DNA from: UBA11986 sp031402435
Lineage (GTDB): Bacteria > Bacteroidota > Ignavibacteria > UBA10030 > UBA6906
Assembly: GCA_031402435.1 (NCBI GenBank)
Contig: JANNSJ010000024.1
Location: forward strand, 1-64,000
Length of the DNA stretch: 64,000 nucleotides
Reading direction: 5' to 3'
Made by a program: the position numbers and the translations under genes. Positions within the stretch are counted from its first letter, which is position 1. Each line of letters begins with the position of its first letter. Under the pieces are notes generated by a model, which was not told the origin of the DNA, searched no databases, and saw only the letters and a list, made by a program, of their open reading frames with translations. Shown here in pieces: positions 35,923 to 44,565 of this stretch.

Positions 35923-36186
35923 ATGGCCATTGATATCCACTTTCGAGATACCTCTCTCATCCCTATCTGGTCAAAGGTCCAACGCGGCGATCGGCTGACG
36001 TTTGACGACGGGTTGACAATGTACAAAACGCCCGACCTCATCTCGCTTGGCAAGATGGCGCACTACGCCCCGCAGCTGAAGAGTGGCGATGCGGTGTATT
36101 TCGTCCTCAATCAGAAGGTCGATCATACCAATATCTGTGTCCTCTGCTGCAAGTTCTGCGTCTTTGCCACGAAGAAGAATCGGCGC
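35923..36186 (+). pseudogene. mqnE: 5' fragment of aminofutalosine synthase (mqnE)
   Basis: 87 residues match the N terminus of MqnE, the radical-SAM enzyme of the futalosine menaquinone pathway: RLTFDDGLTMYKTPDLISLG, then NQKVDHTNICVLCCKFCVFA with the CX3CX2C iron-sulfur motif at C72, C76, C79. Homology ends at ATKKNR (about 36183). The frame then runs on antisense through the 3' end of RND pump B and stops at 36276. A normal MqnE is about 370 residues, so three-quarters is missing, and no other part was found in the window. A good promoter precedes it. Either a rearrangement breakpoint or an assembly join. Confidence 0.85.
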
Positions 36187-36207
36187 AGCCCCCCATCAGT
36201 GCTCATG

Positions 36208-39200
36208 TCACACACTTGGTGCGCGGCCATACTTTACGAACAGTGCTGGAATGACGATCATGTTCAAGGCCGTTGAACTGAGCAGCCCTCCGAGAATAAC
36301 AACTGCCATCGGTGCCTGTATCTCGCTCCCCGGCTTGTCGGCGGCAATAGCCAGCGGAATCAAAGCCAAAGCCGCGGTCAGAGCAGTCATGAGCACCGGC
36401 GTTAGTCTTTCAACAGACCCTCTAAAAATTGCTTCGCGGAACGACACTCCTTCGGACAAAAGGTGATTGTAATGCGAAACCATCAGGATGCCATTGCGTG
36501 TGGCAATGCCAAAGAGCGTTACAAAGCCGACGAGTGAGGCAATACTAACGATGCCATCCGACAACAGGACTGCGAACACCCCGCCTATAAGAGCAAGCGG
36601 CAAGTTTACCATTACGAGAATTGCAGTTCTGAATGATTTGAACTCAAGGTACAGAATCAGGTAGATGGCAAGGATTGCGGCAATACTAAGCAGGCTGATG
36701 ATCCGCGTTGCTGCTTGTTCACTTTCAAACTGCCCGCCATACTCCGCATAGTATCCTTGCGGCAAGGACACGTTTGAGCCAATACGCATCCGGATGTCAT
36801 CGATGACACTGCGAAGGTCACGCCCCGATACGTTTGCCTGGACAACGATCTTTCTCTGGACGTTCTCACGACTAATGGTATTCGGACCCTTTTCCGAGAC
36901 AATAGAAGCAAGCTCGGCAATCGGTACCTTTGCACCCGTTGGCGTATCGAACCGGGCTTGTTTGATCTTCTCTATACTGCCGCGGTTGTTCTCATCAAGT
37001 CGAACTAGCAGATCAAAGGTTTGTTGTCCCTCAAGCACCTGAGAAACAACCTCGCCATTAAATGCAACATCGATGGCTTCTGAGAAATCGGCGACGGTCA
37101 TTCCGTACTTTGCCATCGCAAGTCGGTTTGCTTTGATGCGAATCTGCGGCACATCCATCTGTTGTTCCACCGCCAAATCCACCACGCCGGCAACTGCATC
37201 CATTTGCTTCTTGATGTCCTGTGCAACTCCGCGCAGGCGATAGAGGTCCGTGCCGAATACCTTCACCGCGATATTGGCTCGGGTTCCGGAAAGCATGTGA
37301 TCAATTCTGTGGCCCAGCGGCTGACCGATGGTGATATTTGTTCCCGGCACAACCGACAACATCCGGCGTAAGTCGTCGAGCATTTGTTCCTTGGACTGAT
37401 CCTTGAGCTCAAACCTCGCATCCAGCTCTGCCGCGTTCACACCCTGAGCATGCTCGTCAAGTTCCGCCCGCCCTGTACGCCGCGCTGTTGACTTGATTGC
37501 CGGATGGCTCAAGAGAATGTTCTCCACCATATTGCCGATCTTGTTCGACTCTTCGAGTGATGTCCCAGGCATTGTAAGGACACTGATCGTGAGCGACCCT
37601 TCGTTGAACTCGGGCAAGAATGCCCGACCGAGAAACGGCAACACGATGATCGCAGCAACGAGTGCGATGGCTGCCCCTCCAAGCACGAGGTTCGGTTTCC
37701 CAAGCACCACCTCGAGCGTTCCCGTATACCTAGCCTTGAGCCAGCGAACGACAGCGCTATCTCCCTCCATGTGAATGAACCTCGCTCGCGGCAGCAAGTA
37801 CGCACACATGGCAGGAGTTACTGTGAGTGCAACAATCAACGAAGCGCTGATTGCTGCAACGTACGCCACGCCAAGGGGGCGCAGCAATCTTCCCTCAACG
37901 CCACTCAAAAAAAATAGCGGGAGAAACACCACGATGATGATCAGCGTTGCATTGACAATGGATGAACGGATTTCTTTTGAAGCCTCGAAGATAACATCAA
38001 GAGACGGGCGACGCTGGCTTTCCTGCTTTTGTGCGTTCTCCTTTAATCGCCGGAACACATTCTCCACATCGATGATCGCATCATCAACGATCGCCCCGAC
38101 CGCAATTGCCATTCCGCCGAGCGTCATGGTATTTATGGTAATATCGAACAGCTTCATAACGAAGATAGCAAAGATCAACGATAAGGGCATCGCTGTCAAT
38201 GAAATAAGCGTCGTCCTGACGTTGGCGAGAAACAGGAACAGGACGACAATGACGAGAATTGCCCCGTCACGAAGTGCAGCCTGGACATTGTCCAACGCGA
38301 TCTGAATGAAATCCGATTGGCGGAAGATGTGGCTGTTGATGGCCATCCCTTGAGGCAATGTCCGCTGGATTTCATCGAGGGTGTGTTCGATGCGTCTGGT
38401 GAGATCAAGAGTATTGGCTCCGGGTTGTTTCTGAATGGATATGACGACCGCCGGTTTGGCATTTACCGATCCATCCCCGATTTTCGTGGCCGCATCGATC
38501 TTTACTTCGGCAACATCCTTGACAAGGACCGGCACCTTGTTCCGTACTTTAACGACGCTATTCCGGATGTCATCAACTGAGTATACCCGACCGAGGCCGC
38601 GGATAAGATACTCCTGCCCCTTCTCCATGAAGACGCCCCCCGAAGAGTTCTGGTTCGACGCTTCAACAGCTTGCAACACTTCGTGCAGCGAAACATCGAA
38701 TGCAAGAAGTTTGTCAGGGTCGACAAGTACCTGGTACTGTTTCCGTCCTCCACCAATCGGGATGACTTGAGAAATCCCCGGCACTGCAAGCAATCGCTTG
38801 CGGATTGTCCAATCAGCTTCCGACCGAACGTCGACTTCCGAATGCTCCTCGCTCGATATGCTCACAAGCATGATCTCACCCATAATTGACGAGACCGGAG
38901 CCAACACAGGGATCTGTACACCGGTGGGAAGTTGGCCTCTGATGAGTTGAAGCTTTTCGGTGATAATCTGGCGTGCAAGGAAAACATCCATACCCCAATC
39001 GAATTCGACCCACACAATGGAAATCCCCATCGAGGTGGATGAGCGAACACGCCGCACCCCTGTTGCGCCATTCACTGCAGTCTCGATGGGAAACGTCACC
39101 ATCGTTTCCACTTCTTCCGGAGCCATGCCATGGGCTTCGGTAAGAAGCACCACGGTCGGAGCGGTCAGGTCGGGAAAGACATCCACGGGAATCTGAAAGA

Positions 39201-39291
39201 CAGTGATCACTCCGGCGACCAGCACTGTGCAGGCTCCGATGATCACCATCAGTCTGTTCTTCAGGGAGGATTTTATGATTGCGTCAAGCAT
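36208..39291 (-). CDS. Heavy-metal RND efflux pump (pump B)
   Basis: 1027 residues from the ATG at 39291 (the frame back to 39369 overlaps the adaptor gene). N terminus MLDAIIKSSLKNRLMVIIG. TM4 motif AVGAIVDDAIIDVEN (about 400-415) differs from pump A's DFG-x3-DGS and belongs to the DD-type HME pumps of uncertain metal. Other family blocks: VDVFPDLTAPTVVLLTEA, GTSLEESNKIGNMVE, FGIATRNGILMVSHYN. About 30% similar by eye to pump A, so not a recent duplicate. Partner adaptor lies 13 bases upstream. The 3' end abuts the mqnE fragment. Confidence 0.95.
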   Translation of the reverse strand: MLDAIIKSSLKNRLMVIIGACTVLVAGVITVFQIPVDVFPDLTAPTVVLLTEAHGMAPEEVETMVTFPIETAVNGATGVRRVRSSTSMGISIVWVEFDWGMDVFLARQIITEKLQLIRGQLPTGVQIPVLAPVSSIMGEIMLVSISSEEHSEVDVRSEADWTIRKRLLAVPGISQVIPIGGGRKQYQVLVDPDKLLAFDVSLHEVLQAVEASNQNSSGGVFMEKGQEYLIRGLGRVYSVDDIRNSVVKVRNKVPVLVKDVAEVKIDAATKIGDGSVNAKPAVVISIQKQPGANTLDLTRRIEHTLDEIQRTLPQGMAINSHIFRQSDFIQIALDNVQAALRDGAILVIVVLFLFLANVRTTLISLTAMPLSLIFAIFVMKLFDITINTMTLGGMAIAVGAIVDDAIIDVENVFRRLKENAQKQESQRRPSLDVIFEASKEIRSSIVNATLIIIVVFLPLFFLSGVEGRLLRPLGVAYVAAISASLIVALTVTPAMCAYLLPRARFIHMEGDSAVVRWLKARYTGTLEVVLGKPNLVLGGAAIALVAAIIVLPFLGRAFLPEFNEGSLTISVLTMPGTSLEESNKIGNMVENILLSHPAIKSTARRTGRAELDEHAQGVNAAELDARFELKDQSKEQMLDDLRRMLSVVPGTNITIGQPLGHRIDHMLSGTRANIAVKVFGTDLYRLRGVAQDIKKQMDAVAGVVDLAVEQQMDVPQIRIKANRLAMAKYGMTVADFSEAIDVAFNGEVVSQVLEGQQTFDLLVRLDENNRGSIEKIKQARFDTPTGAKVPIAELASIVSEKGPNTISRENVQRKIVVQANVSGRDLRSVIDDIRMRIGSNVSLPQGYYAEYGGQFESEQAATRIISLLSIAAILAIYLILYLEFKSFRTAILVMVNLPLALIGGVFAVLLSDGIVSIASLVGFVTLFGIATRNGILMVSHYNHLLSEGVSFREAIFRGSVERLTPVLMTALTAALALIPLAIAADKPGSEIQAPMAVVILGGLLSSTALNMIVIPALFVKYGRAPSV

Positions 39292-39304
39292 CTCGCTTTG
39301 CTCC

Positions 39305-40837
39305 TTAGTGTTCGTGACCGTGTGCGGGCAGCTGGGTCGAGAGTGACGCCAGCCGGATTTGATATGCACCGACTGTCACCACGCGCTCACCAATTTTCAC
39401 ACCGCTGCGGATTTCAACCCAGCCACCATCGCTTCCTCCAAGTTCGACTTCACGCCGGGCAAAGGCTTCGCCCTCGACGTGTACGTACACGGCATGCTTT
39501 CCTTCTTCCTCAATGAGGGCAGTCTCCGGTATTGCAACCACGGGCGCCTGGCTCCCGGTTTTTATTGATACCTCGGCGAACATTCCTATACGCAGAACAC
39601 CCTTGGGGTTTGCCACTTCGAAGATTACAGGAACAGTGCGGGTACGTTCGTCCACAACACTTCCCACGGAGACAAGCCGGCCATTACGTTCGTGAACCTC
39701 GAATCTCTCCGGCATCCCGGCAACACGGAACTCAGCGCGACGGGGATTCGACACCTTGCCAATCTCTCCCACTGGGACCGATGCATGAAGCCAGACGGCG
39801 GACGTGTTCACAATTCTGAAGAGTGGATCGCCCGGTTGAAACTGCTTACCGAGAGTATAGTGCGTCTCAGCAATGGTCCCTGAAATCGGTGAACGCAGAA
39901 GGAAGTTGTATTCATTTGGAAGTTGCGGGTTGACAGTATCGCGCTGAACCGATCTGCTGAACGCATCAAGGTTTGCCCTTGCTTTGTTGAAGCCCGTCTC
40001 GGCCTGTTCAAACTCCTTCGTGGATATGGAACCGTTGCGATACAACTGCAAGGCTCGCCCGTGTTCCGACTTTGCAAGTGTGTACTCACCTTCCGCCTCG
40101 GCGTACAGCGCAGCGAAATTCTCTCCACCATCAACCGTTTGCGCAGCGGATGTCAGGGTTACCAACACGCCGCCGTTCTGCATGAATCTTCCGACAACCG
40201 GAATGCGCCTGTTATGCTCAGGTTGAAGTGTACCGGCAAATGGCGCACTCACGATCACGTCGTAGTCTTTTCTGGCCATGATCTCGCCGGATGCACGGAC
40301 GGCCTGACTGATTACTTTCGACCCCACTTGTTCCGTTCGGAACTCAGTCTTCCATTGCTGCTCTTTCAGATACGTAATGAGTTGTTCAGCCGGACCTGAT
40401 TCCTGGGTTGCCGGGATACTCTCCAGAGAGGCGAAGACGTGTATTCCTTCAACAATAAGTGTATCGTCGAATCCTCCTTTGACAACCATCGTCAGTTCGT
40501 AGATGCCGGCCTTGTCGAACGTGATGCCCGGACGGTAGATGCCTATCGGTGTAGGCTTCGCGACGGTCTGTTCAACTATGGTTCCATCTCCCGACCGAAA
40601 GCGGAGGTGTACTACTTCATCGGCGAACGCCTTAAAGTCGGATAAACGAGTGAGGTGCGCGGCGAAGCGAGCTTCCTTGCCGACAAGGAGTGCCGGATAT
40701 TCCATGAATAGCTCTGTCTTTTCTGTCCAGAGCGTAACAGATCCACCTTCAGGTATTTTCTCTGCCTGATGATCATGGTTGCCACAACTCCCAAGATGTA
40801 ACACCACGAACAGGCTACTAAGCAATCGAAGTTGCAT
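39305..40837 (-). CDS. RND efflux periplasmic adaptor lipoprotein (pump B)
   Basis: About 510 residues from the ATG at 40837 (GAGGA upstream). Signal MQLRLLSSLFVVLHLGSC with lipobox and the metal-binding-looking GNHDHQ directly after. Longer than adaptor A because of an extra N-terminal domain (about 30-150, SDFKAFADEVVHLRFRSGDG). Then come the helical hairpin (AEAEGEYTLAKSEHGRALQL) and beta-barrel domains. C terminus LPAHGHEH is His-rich. CusB/CzcB-like. No TolC gene belongs to operon B; it may share the operon A channel. Confidence 0.92.
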   Translation of the reverse strand: MQLRLLSSLFVVLHLGSCGNHDHQAEKIPEGGSVTLWTEKTELFMEYPALLVGKEARFAAHLTRLSDFKAFADEVVHLRFRSGDGTIVEQTVAKPTPIGIYRPGITFDKAGIYELTMVVKGGFDDTLIVEGIHVFASLESIPATQESGPAEQLITYLKEQQWKTEFRTEQVGSKVISQAVRASGEIMARKDYDVIVSAPFAGTLQPEHNRRIPVVGRFMQNGGVLVTLTSAAQTVDGGENFAALYAEAEGEYTLAKSEHGRALQLYRNGSISTKEFEQAETGFNKARANLDAFSRSVQRDTVNPQLPNEYNFLLRSPISGTIAETHYTLGKQFQPGDPLFRIVNTSAVWLHASVPVGEIGKVSNPRRAEFRVAGMPERFEVHERNGRLVSVGSVVDERTRTVPVIFEVANPKGVLRIGMFAEVSIKTGSQAPVVAIPETALIEEEGKHAVYVHVEGEAFARREVELGGSDGGWVEIRSGVKIGERVVTVGAYQIRLASLSTQLPAHGHEH

Positions 40838-40896
40838 GATGTCCTCAACAAAATAAGATTGACGAAACGAACGCTGCCCGTTACCGGACAACGGAT

Positions 40897-41340
40897 TCAG
40901 GCGTGAGGTGTTGTGGCTGGAGGTGGAGCGCGGCCAGAGAGAACTTCAATGGGAGGATCGGAACCCGGAGGTGAACCATCGGTGGAGATAAATGAACCAG
41001 AGCTCTCAGTGACAAAAGAAGACATTGAACCCGGGAGTACAATCTGGTCGAGTTCGACCAGGGAGAGAGACGTGATCTGTATTGAAGAAGGATGAAGAGC
41101 TATGATTTGCGTCGACAGTACAAGGTGACGATGTTCGCTCTCACTTGCCGGAACTGACGTTGAGATCGGCCCGAGAAAATCCTCATGGGCATGAATCATC
41201 ACATCAAGTTGGTCAGCAGACTCGTGATCGTGACTGTGTTCAAGCAAGAGATGGAGGTGCACCCCCGAACTCATGACTGGAGCAAAAAGGGTGCTGAAAG
41301 CAAATAGCAGGCGGAGGTATTTATCGAAAGAACGGCTCAT
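40897..41340 (-). CDS. Small His-rich exported protein heading RND operon B
   Basis: About 147 residues from the ATG at 41340. Signal-like N terminus (MSRSFDKYLRLLFAFSTLFAPVMSSG), then VHLHLLLEHSHDHESADQLD and MIHAHEDF: eight histidines in 35 residues, a probable metal site. The C-terminal SGRAPPPA is a Pro-rich tail, comparable in place to IYHPPLTA of the operon A head gene. 60 bases upstream of adaptor B. Function inferred from composition and position. Confidence 0.65.
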   Translation of the reverse strand: MSRSFDKYLRLLFAFSTLFAPVMSSGVHLHLLLEHSHDHESADQLDVMIHAHEDFLGPISTSVPASESEHRHLVLSTQIIALHPSSIQITSLSLVELDQIVLPGSMSSFVTESSGSFISTDGSPPGSDPPIEVLSGRAPPPATTPHA

Positions 41341-41425
41341 GATCAGAACCAATATACAATTTTGTCACTCAAAGAGGGAAGATTTTCGCGGAAGATATTC
41401 CGTCCGTTGAGCAAGTAAGATCGGA

Positions 41426-41478
41426 GGTTGATTTCCCATCTTATTCTCATATATGTATGCGGCAGACTTCACCGGTCA
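41426..41478. repeat. 53-bp repeat R, copy 1
   Basis: 50 of 53 bases are identical to 47611-47663. It contains a promoter-like pair TTGATT-N16-TATATG (41428-41455). Immediately followed by a czcA 3' fragment. Copies are in direct orientation and bound a 6.2-kb segment. Confidence 0.85.
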
Positions 41479-41481
41479 TGA

Positions 41482-41565
41482 GAACTTGTTAACGTCGTAA
41501 TTGGTGGATTGATAAACTCCACATTCTTGACGCTTGTTGTGCTTCCCGTGATATTTGATTGGTGT
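41482..41565 (+). pseudogene. 3' fragment of a czcA-type RND gene (fragment 1)
   Basis: Translates to VVIGGLINSTFLTLVVLPVI then FDW, the last transmembrane stretch of a CzcA-type pump (pump A has VVIGGLITSTLLTLFVLPVL). Homology begins at about 41482 and ends at FDW; the following codons do not match. It has no start. A close relative lies at 47450-47602. Confidence 0.8.
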
Positions 41566-41620
41566 AAAGAGGCGCAAACAGTCGATCCAATAAACTCAAT
41601 ATCGACGATGATCCCGGTGC

Positions 41621-41776
41621 ATGGCACACGATCACGAACACCATCGTTCCGGTTCGCGTGAACTGAGAATTACACTCGCAATTGCCGCGACCTACATGAT
41701 CGCGGAAGCTATCGGCGGGTACCTGACGCACAGCCTCGCGCTCTTTGCCGACGCGGGGCACATGCTCTCTGATTGG
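41621..41776 (+). pseudogene. czcD: 5' fragment of a CDF cation transporter (czcD)
   Basis: 52 residues match the N terminus of CzcD-type cation diffusion facilitators: MAHDHEHHRSGSRELRITLA, then the TM1 region and ALFADAGHMLSD, the TM2 zinc-site motif with the conserved Asp and His. Homology stops at LSD (41773). The frame continues antisense through the cytochrome gene's 3' end and stops at 42037. A full CzcD is about 300 residues. The break lies 20 bases from the stop of the convergent gene, as in the mqnE fragment. Confidence 0.85.
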
Positions 41777-41793
41777 CTCGCTTCCTGCTCTGG

Positions 41794-43380
41794 TCACCTC
41801 AGAATCAGTTTGCCAGTCTGTGTGGCCTTTACCCAGTATGCAATCCCGGGTTTCAGTGTATCCGCAATACCATATGCTCCACTGTACGAGAAGTACGAAG
41901 ATGCTATAATACCTGATGGAATTTGGATGATAGATGGGACTGAAACAGGCGAAGAGGTCGAACCAATCATGTTCCACCCTGGATACACCGTCAGTGTATC
42001 GTGCGCTCTGGTAACACCCGTAATGTCAACATTTTGAACAGTCGGGAACTTGAGCCAGTAACCCCATTGATTAAGTAACGTGTCACGATGTATGTAACCG
42101 CTCGTAGAAGAAAATGTATATGCCTCTGAGATTGATGTTGGGAATAGGGACGACTTCCTTGGGTCGGCAACGGTGATGGGGATGGAAATCATGTTCCAGG
42201 CCTGTGAGACAGCCAGGTGGGCAATGACCTGATTTCCGAATGCCTGGCCATGAGGGCCGGCCATTGTTGGAGGCGTCGTGTGACACACCATGCAGTCACT
42301 TAGCGGACCCGCAAATCCCTGAAGTCTTATGCTCTGAAGATTGTCATTCGGTTGGACTGTTGGGAGAATCGCGTGCGGACTGCCATGACAAGCTGAGCAG
42401 AACAAGCCACCATGCCCCCTAGACATCCTGTAGAGTTTATTCGCCTCTTCAGCATAGGTGCTGCCATGACATGTCGAATTTCCACACTTGGGCTCATCCA
42501 GCCAGGGCCTGCGGCCTGCATTGATTGATAATGCCACCTGCGACATTGTTCCATGACAGGTCTGGCACGCCAGCGGGTTGGTCTGGTTCTTCCCCATGAC
42601 ATCACGCAAGCACTGTGTGTTCGGTCCGGGGTGACATTTGTAGCACGTTGCAACTGAACCAGTCGGTGTAATGAATTGGTGTTTGTCGTGTATCCTGAAC
42701 GATAACGATTTTGCCTCCGGGTTCCCTATTGTGCCAAGAGCGTTTGAGGCGTGACACGATGCGCATAGCACAGGAGGGGAAAGAGTTGTGTCTTCGTGTC
42801 CATTCAGAATGGATTGCTCTGATGAATGGCACCCCGATTGCACACACCCTATTTCATTGCTTACTGGTATGACCACATCCGTTATTGCAACCGTGTCTCC
42901 AGACGTGCTGTTTATTGCAACAAGATGGAAGAGCTGATATGGTTTTTCGTTGACCAGGTCGTCATCGGAGAAGGGTGTGTTGGGGATACCAACTGCATAG
43001 AAATTGTTTCCACTCGTATCCATTGTGCCCATCAACCCCTTACCTGTCAGCCCGATGTTTGCCGGCAGCGGTTGTGATAATCCAAATAGCTGTTGGGCGT
43101 ACTCCCAGAAATTTGTCTTTCCAACTGAATAAGTATTCCCTGGGATCGAGTATGCAACCGTGTAGCCGCCAGTGACAATCTGGGGTAGCTGTCCCGGCAT
43201 TTTCTTTATCAACTGTGCAGTCACAGTGTTATACGGCGGAAGCACCGCCATTTTTGAAAAATCCTTATTGGAACAATGCATACCGAGATCGTTCCAACCC
43301 AAAAGGACGTATTCCTGCGCTGAGGCAGTACACGAAATAAGAAACATGGCAATGAAAAGAACGCGTAGATGCGAGTGCAT
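41794..43380 (-). CDS. Secreted multiheme c-type cytochrome
   Basis: 528 residues. Signal MHSHLRVLFIAMFLISCTASAQ; LISC could also be a lipobox. N-terminal domain (22-170) of the type VLLGWNDLGMHC often found before heme domains. Then seven heme sites: five CxxCH (CASCH, CYKCH, CQTCH, CSACH, CMVCH) and two CX4CH (CVQSGCH, CGNSTCH), within about 180-390. The last ~130 residues (AWNMISIPITVADPRKSSLF, GWNMIGSTSSPVS) form a beta-rich surface domain common in FCB secreted proteins, without the NPFNP sorting motif. Suggests extracytoplasmic electron transfer. Donor and acceptor unknown. Confidence 0.9.
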   Translation of the reverse strand: MHSHLRVLFIAMFLISCTASAQEYVLLGWNDLGMHCSNKDFSKMAVLPPYNTVTAQLIKKMPGQLPQIVTGGYTVAYSIPGNTYSVGKTNFWEYAQQLFGLSQPLPANIGLTGKGLMGTMDTSGNNFYAVGIPNTPFSDDDLVNEKPYQLFHLVAINSTSGDTVAITDVVIPVSNEIGCVQSGCHSSEQSILNGHEDTTLSPPVLCASCHASNALGTIGNPEAKSLSFRIHDKHQFITPTGSVATCYKCHPGPNTQCLRDVMGKNQTNPLACQTCHGTMSQVALSINAGRRPWLDEPKCGNSTCHGSTYAEEANKLYRMSRGHGGLFCSACHGSPHAILPTVQPNDNLQSIRLQGFAGPLSDCMVCHTTPPTMAGPHGQAFGNQVIAHLAVSQAWNMISIPITVADPRKSSLFPTSISEAYTFSSTSGYIHRDTLLNQWGYWLKFPTVQNVDITGVTRAHDTLTVYPGWNMIGSTSSPVSVPSIIQIPSGIIASSYFSYSGAYGIADTLKPGIAYWVKATQTGKLILR

Positions 43381-43576
43381 AGAGCACCTTTTGAATTATT
43401 GAGATGTTCGGGAATGTCAAAAGAACTGAGGATGTAGCGGGAACGTCAGCTAATAGTGTGTAATGTATATGAAAGCGATTCGATAGTCAATCAATGAATG
43501 GACAAATCACAGGAAACTGCTGCCAAATAGGATGGTTTCATCCGATTTCAGGGATGAGTGAACGCCTCCTGCAAAT

Positions 43577-43939
43577 CTAATTGGAAGAAGCGAGTAGCTC
43601 TTTCTCCACAGCTTCCTTCAAGGCTTCCTTAGGTAATGCACCGACCGCCATCTTCGGCTGTCCTTTCAAATGCACGAACAAGATTGATGGAATGCTCCGG
43701 ATGCCGAATGCACCCGCAACTTCCCGCTCTTCCTCAGTGTTCAGTTTGTAGAAGTTCACTTTCCCCGAATACTCCTTCGACAATTCATCGATGACAGGCC
43801 CGACCATCCTGCACGGACCACACCACGGTGCCCAGAAGTCTATTACTGCGGGCAAGTCCCCTTCAAACTTCCACTCTTTATTCAGCTCGTAATTGAACAC
43901 TTTGCTCAAGAACGTTTCCTTCGTCAAATGCTCTGCCAT
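43577..43939 (-). CDS. Thioredoxin
   Basis: 120 residues, full-length thioredoxin fold. Active site FWAPWCGPCRM with C40 and C43; cis-Pro in RSIPSILFV. No signal peptide, so cytoplasmic. An N-terminal extension of about 10 residues (MAEHLTKETFLSKVF) precedes the fold. Last gene of the ECF-controlled sulfur/thiol operon; it would reduce protein disulfides or persulfides from its neighbours. Confidence 0.95.
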   Translation of the reverse strand: MAEHLTKETFLSKVFNYELNKEWKFEGDLPAVIDFWAPWCGPCRMVGPVIDELSKEYSGKVNFYKLNTEEEREVAGAFGIRSIPSILFVHLKGQPKMAVGALPKEALKEAVEKELLASSN

Positions 43940-43978
43940 TATTCTCCCTTTGGTTGTTATTGTATTGATACACTCTTC

Positions 43979-44362
43979 TCAAACAGCAGCGATCACGCGT
44001 TCAAGTCGCAGTTTTACTTCATCTGCAATAGGTTCAATAGCCGCGTTGTCCATTACTTTGGTCATCGACATCGGGTCGAACGCTGCAACAACACTCTTTC
44101 CGTTCTTTTCATAGACCACAACATTACATGGTAACAACAGCCCAATTTCTGTTTCAGCCTGTAGTGCCTTGTGGGCAAACGCAGGGTTACAAGCACCCAG
44201 AATCTTGTACTTCTGAAAATCGACGTTGAGCTTTTTCTTTAGCGTGTCTTTCACGTCGATAGTCGTCAACACACCGAAGCCTTCCTTCTGAAGTTCCAGC
44301 GTGACCTTCTCAACTGCGGCATCGAATTGCATATCAACTGATTTGGAAAACCCGTAGCTCAT
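43979..44362 (-). CDS. DUF302 family protein
   Basis: 127 residues from the ATG at 44362 (AGGA 8 bases upstream); the open frame back to 44581 overlaps two other genes and has no signal. Begins MSYGFSKSVDMQFDAAVEKV and has the DUF302 core FGVLTTIDVKDTLKKKL, ILGACNPAFAHKALQAE and GLLLPCNVVVYE. Family structures show an alpha-beta homodimer with a conserved Cys; function is not settled. Found often with thiol and sulfur genes, as here. 40 bases before thioredoxin. Confidence 0.92.
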   Translation of the reverse strand: MSYGFSKSVDMQFDAAVEKVTLELQKEGFGVLTTIDVKDTLKKKLNVDFQKYKILGACNPAFAHKALQAETEIGLLLPCNVVVYEKNGKSVVAAFDPMSMTKVMDNAAIEPIADEVKLRLERVIAAV

Positions 44363-44373
44363 GGTTGATGGTC

Positions 44374-44565
44374 CTATCGCGGCGTCACCATGAATCCGAT
44401 CAGCGCTCCATAGAGAGTGCTGATCCACGGATTGCTTGTAATCAGACAGGCTCCCGTCTTGCATCCGACGAATCTGTAGTACAGAAAACCACCTGCACCG
44501 CCAAGCAGTACGGGAATCGCACGCCCTGCCCACTGCGTAATTATTTGAGACCCGAAGAGATCCAT
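44374..44565 (-). CDS. DUF6132 small membrane protein (copy 1)
   Basis: 63 residues. Two hydrophobic helices and the family signature GGFLYYRFVGCKTGACLITSNPWIST with two cysteines (split: YYRFVGCKTGAC, ITSNPWIST) and a final GALIG. Function unknown. It overlaps the end of the rhodanese gene by 25 bases and precedes DUF302 by 11. A second copy is at 45715-45912 in the same gene cluster; about half of the residues are shared. Confidence 0.88.
   Translation of the reverse strand: MDLFGSQIITQWAGRAIPVLLGGAGGFLYYRFVGCKTGACLITSNPWISTLYGALIGFMVTPR

Noticed and set aside
41426..41478. R repeat as a tRNA attachment site
   Set aside because: No cloverleaf or CCA-type end; no integrase gene in the window.
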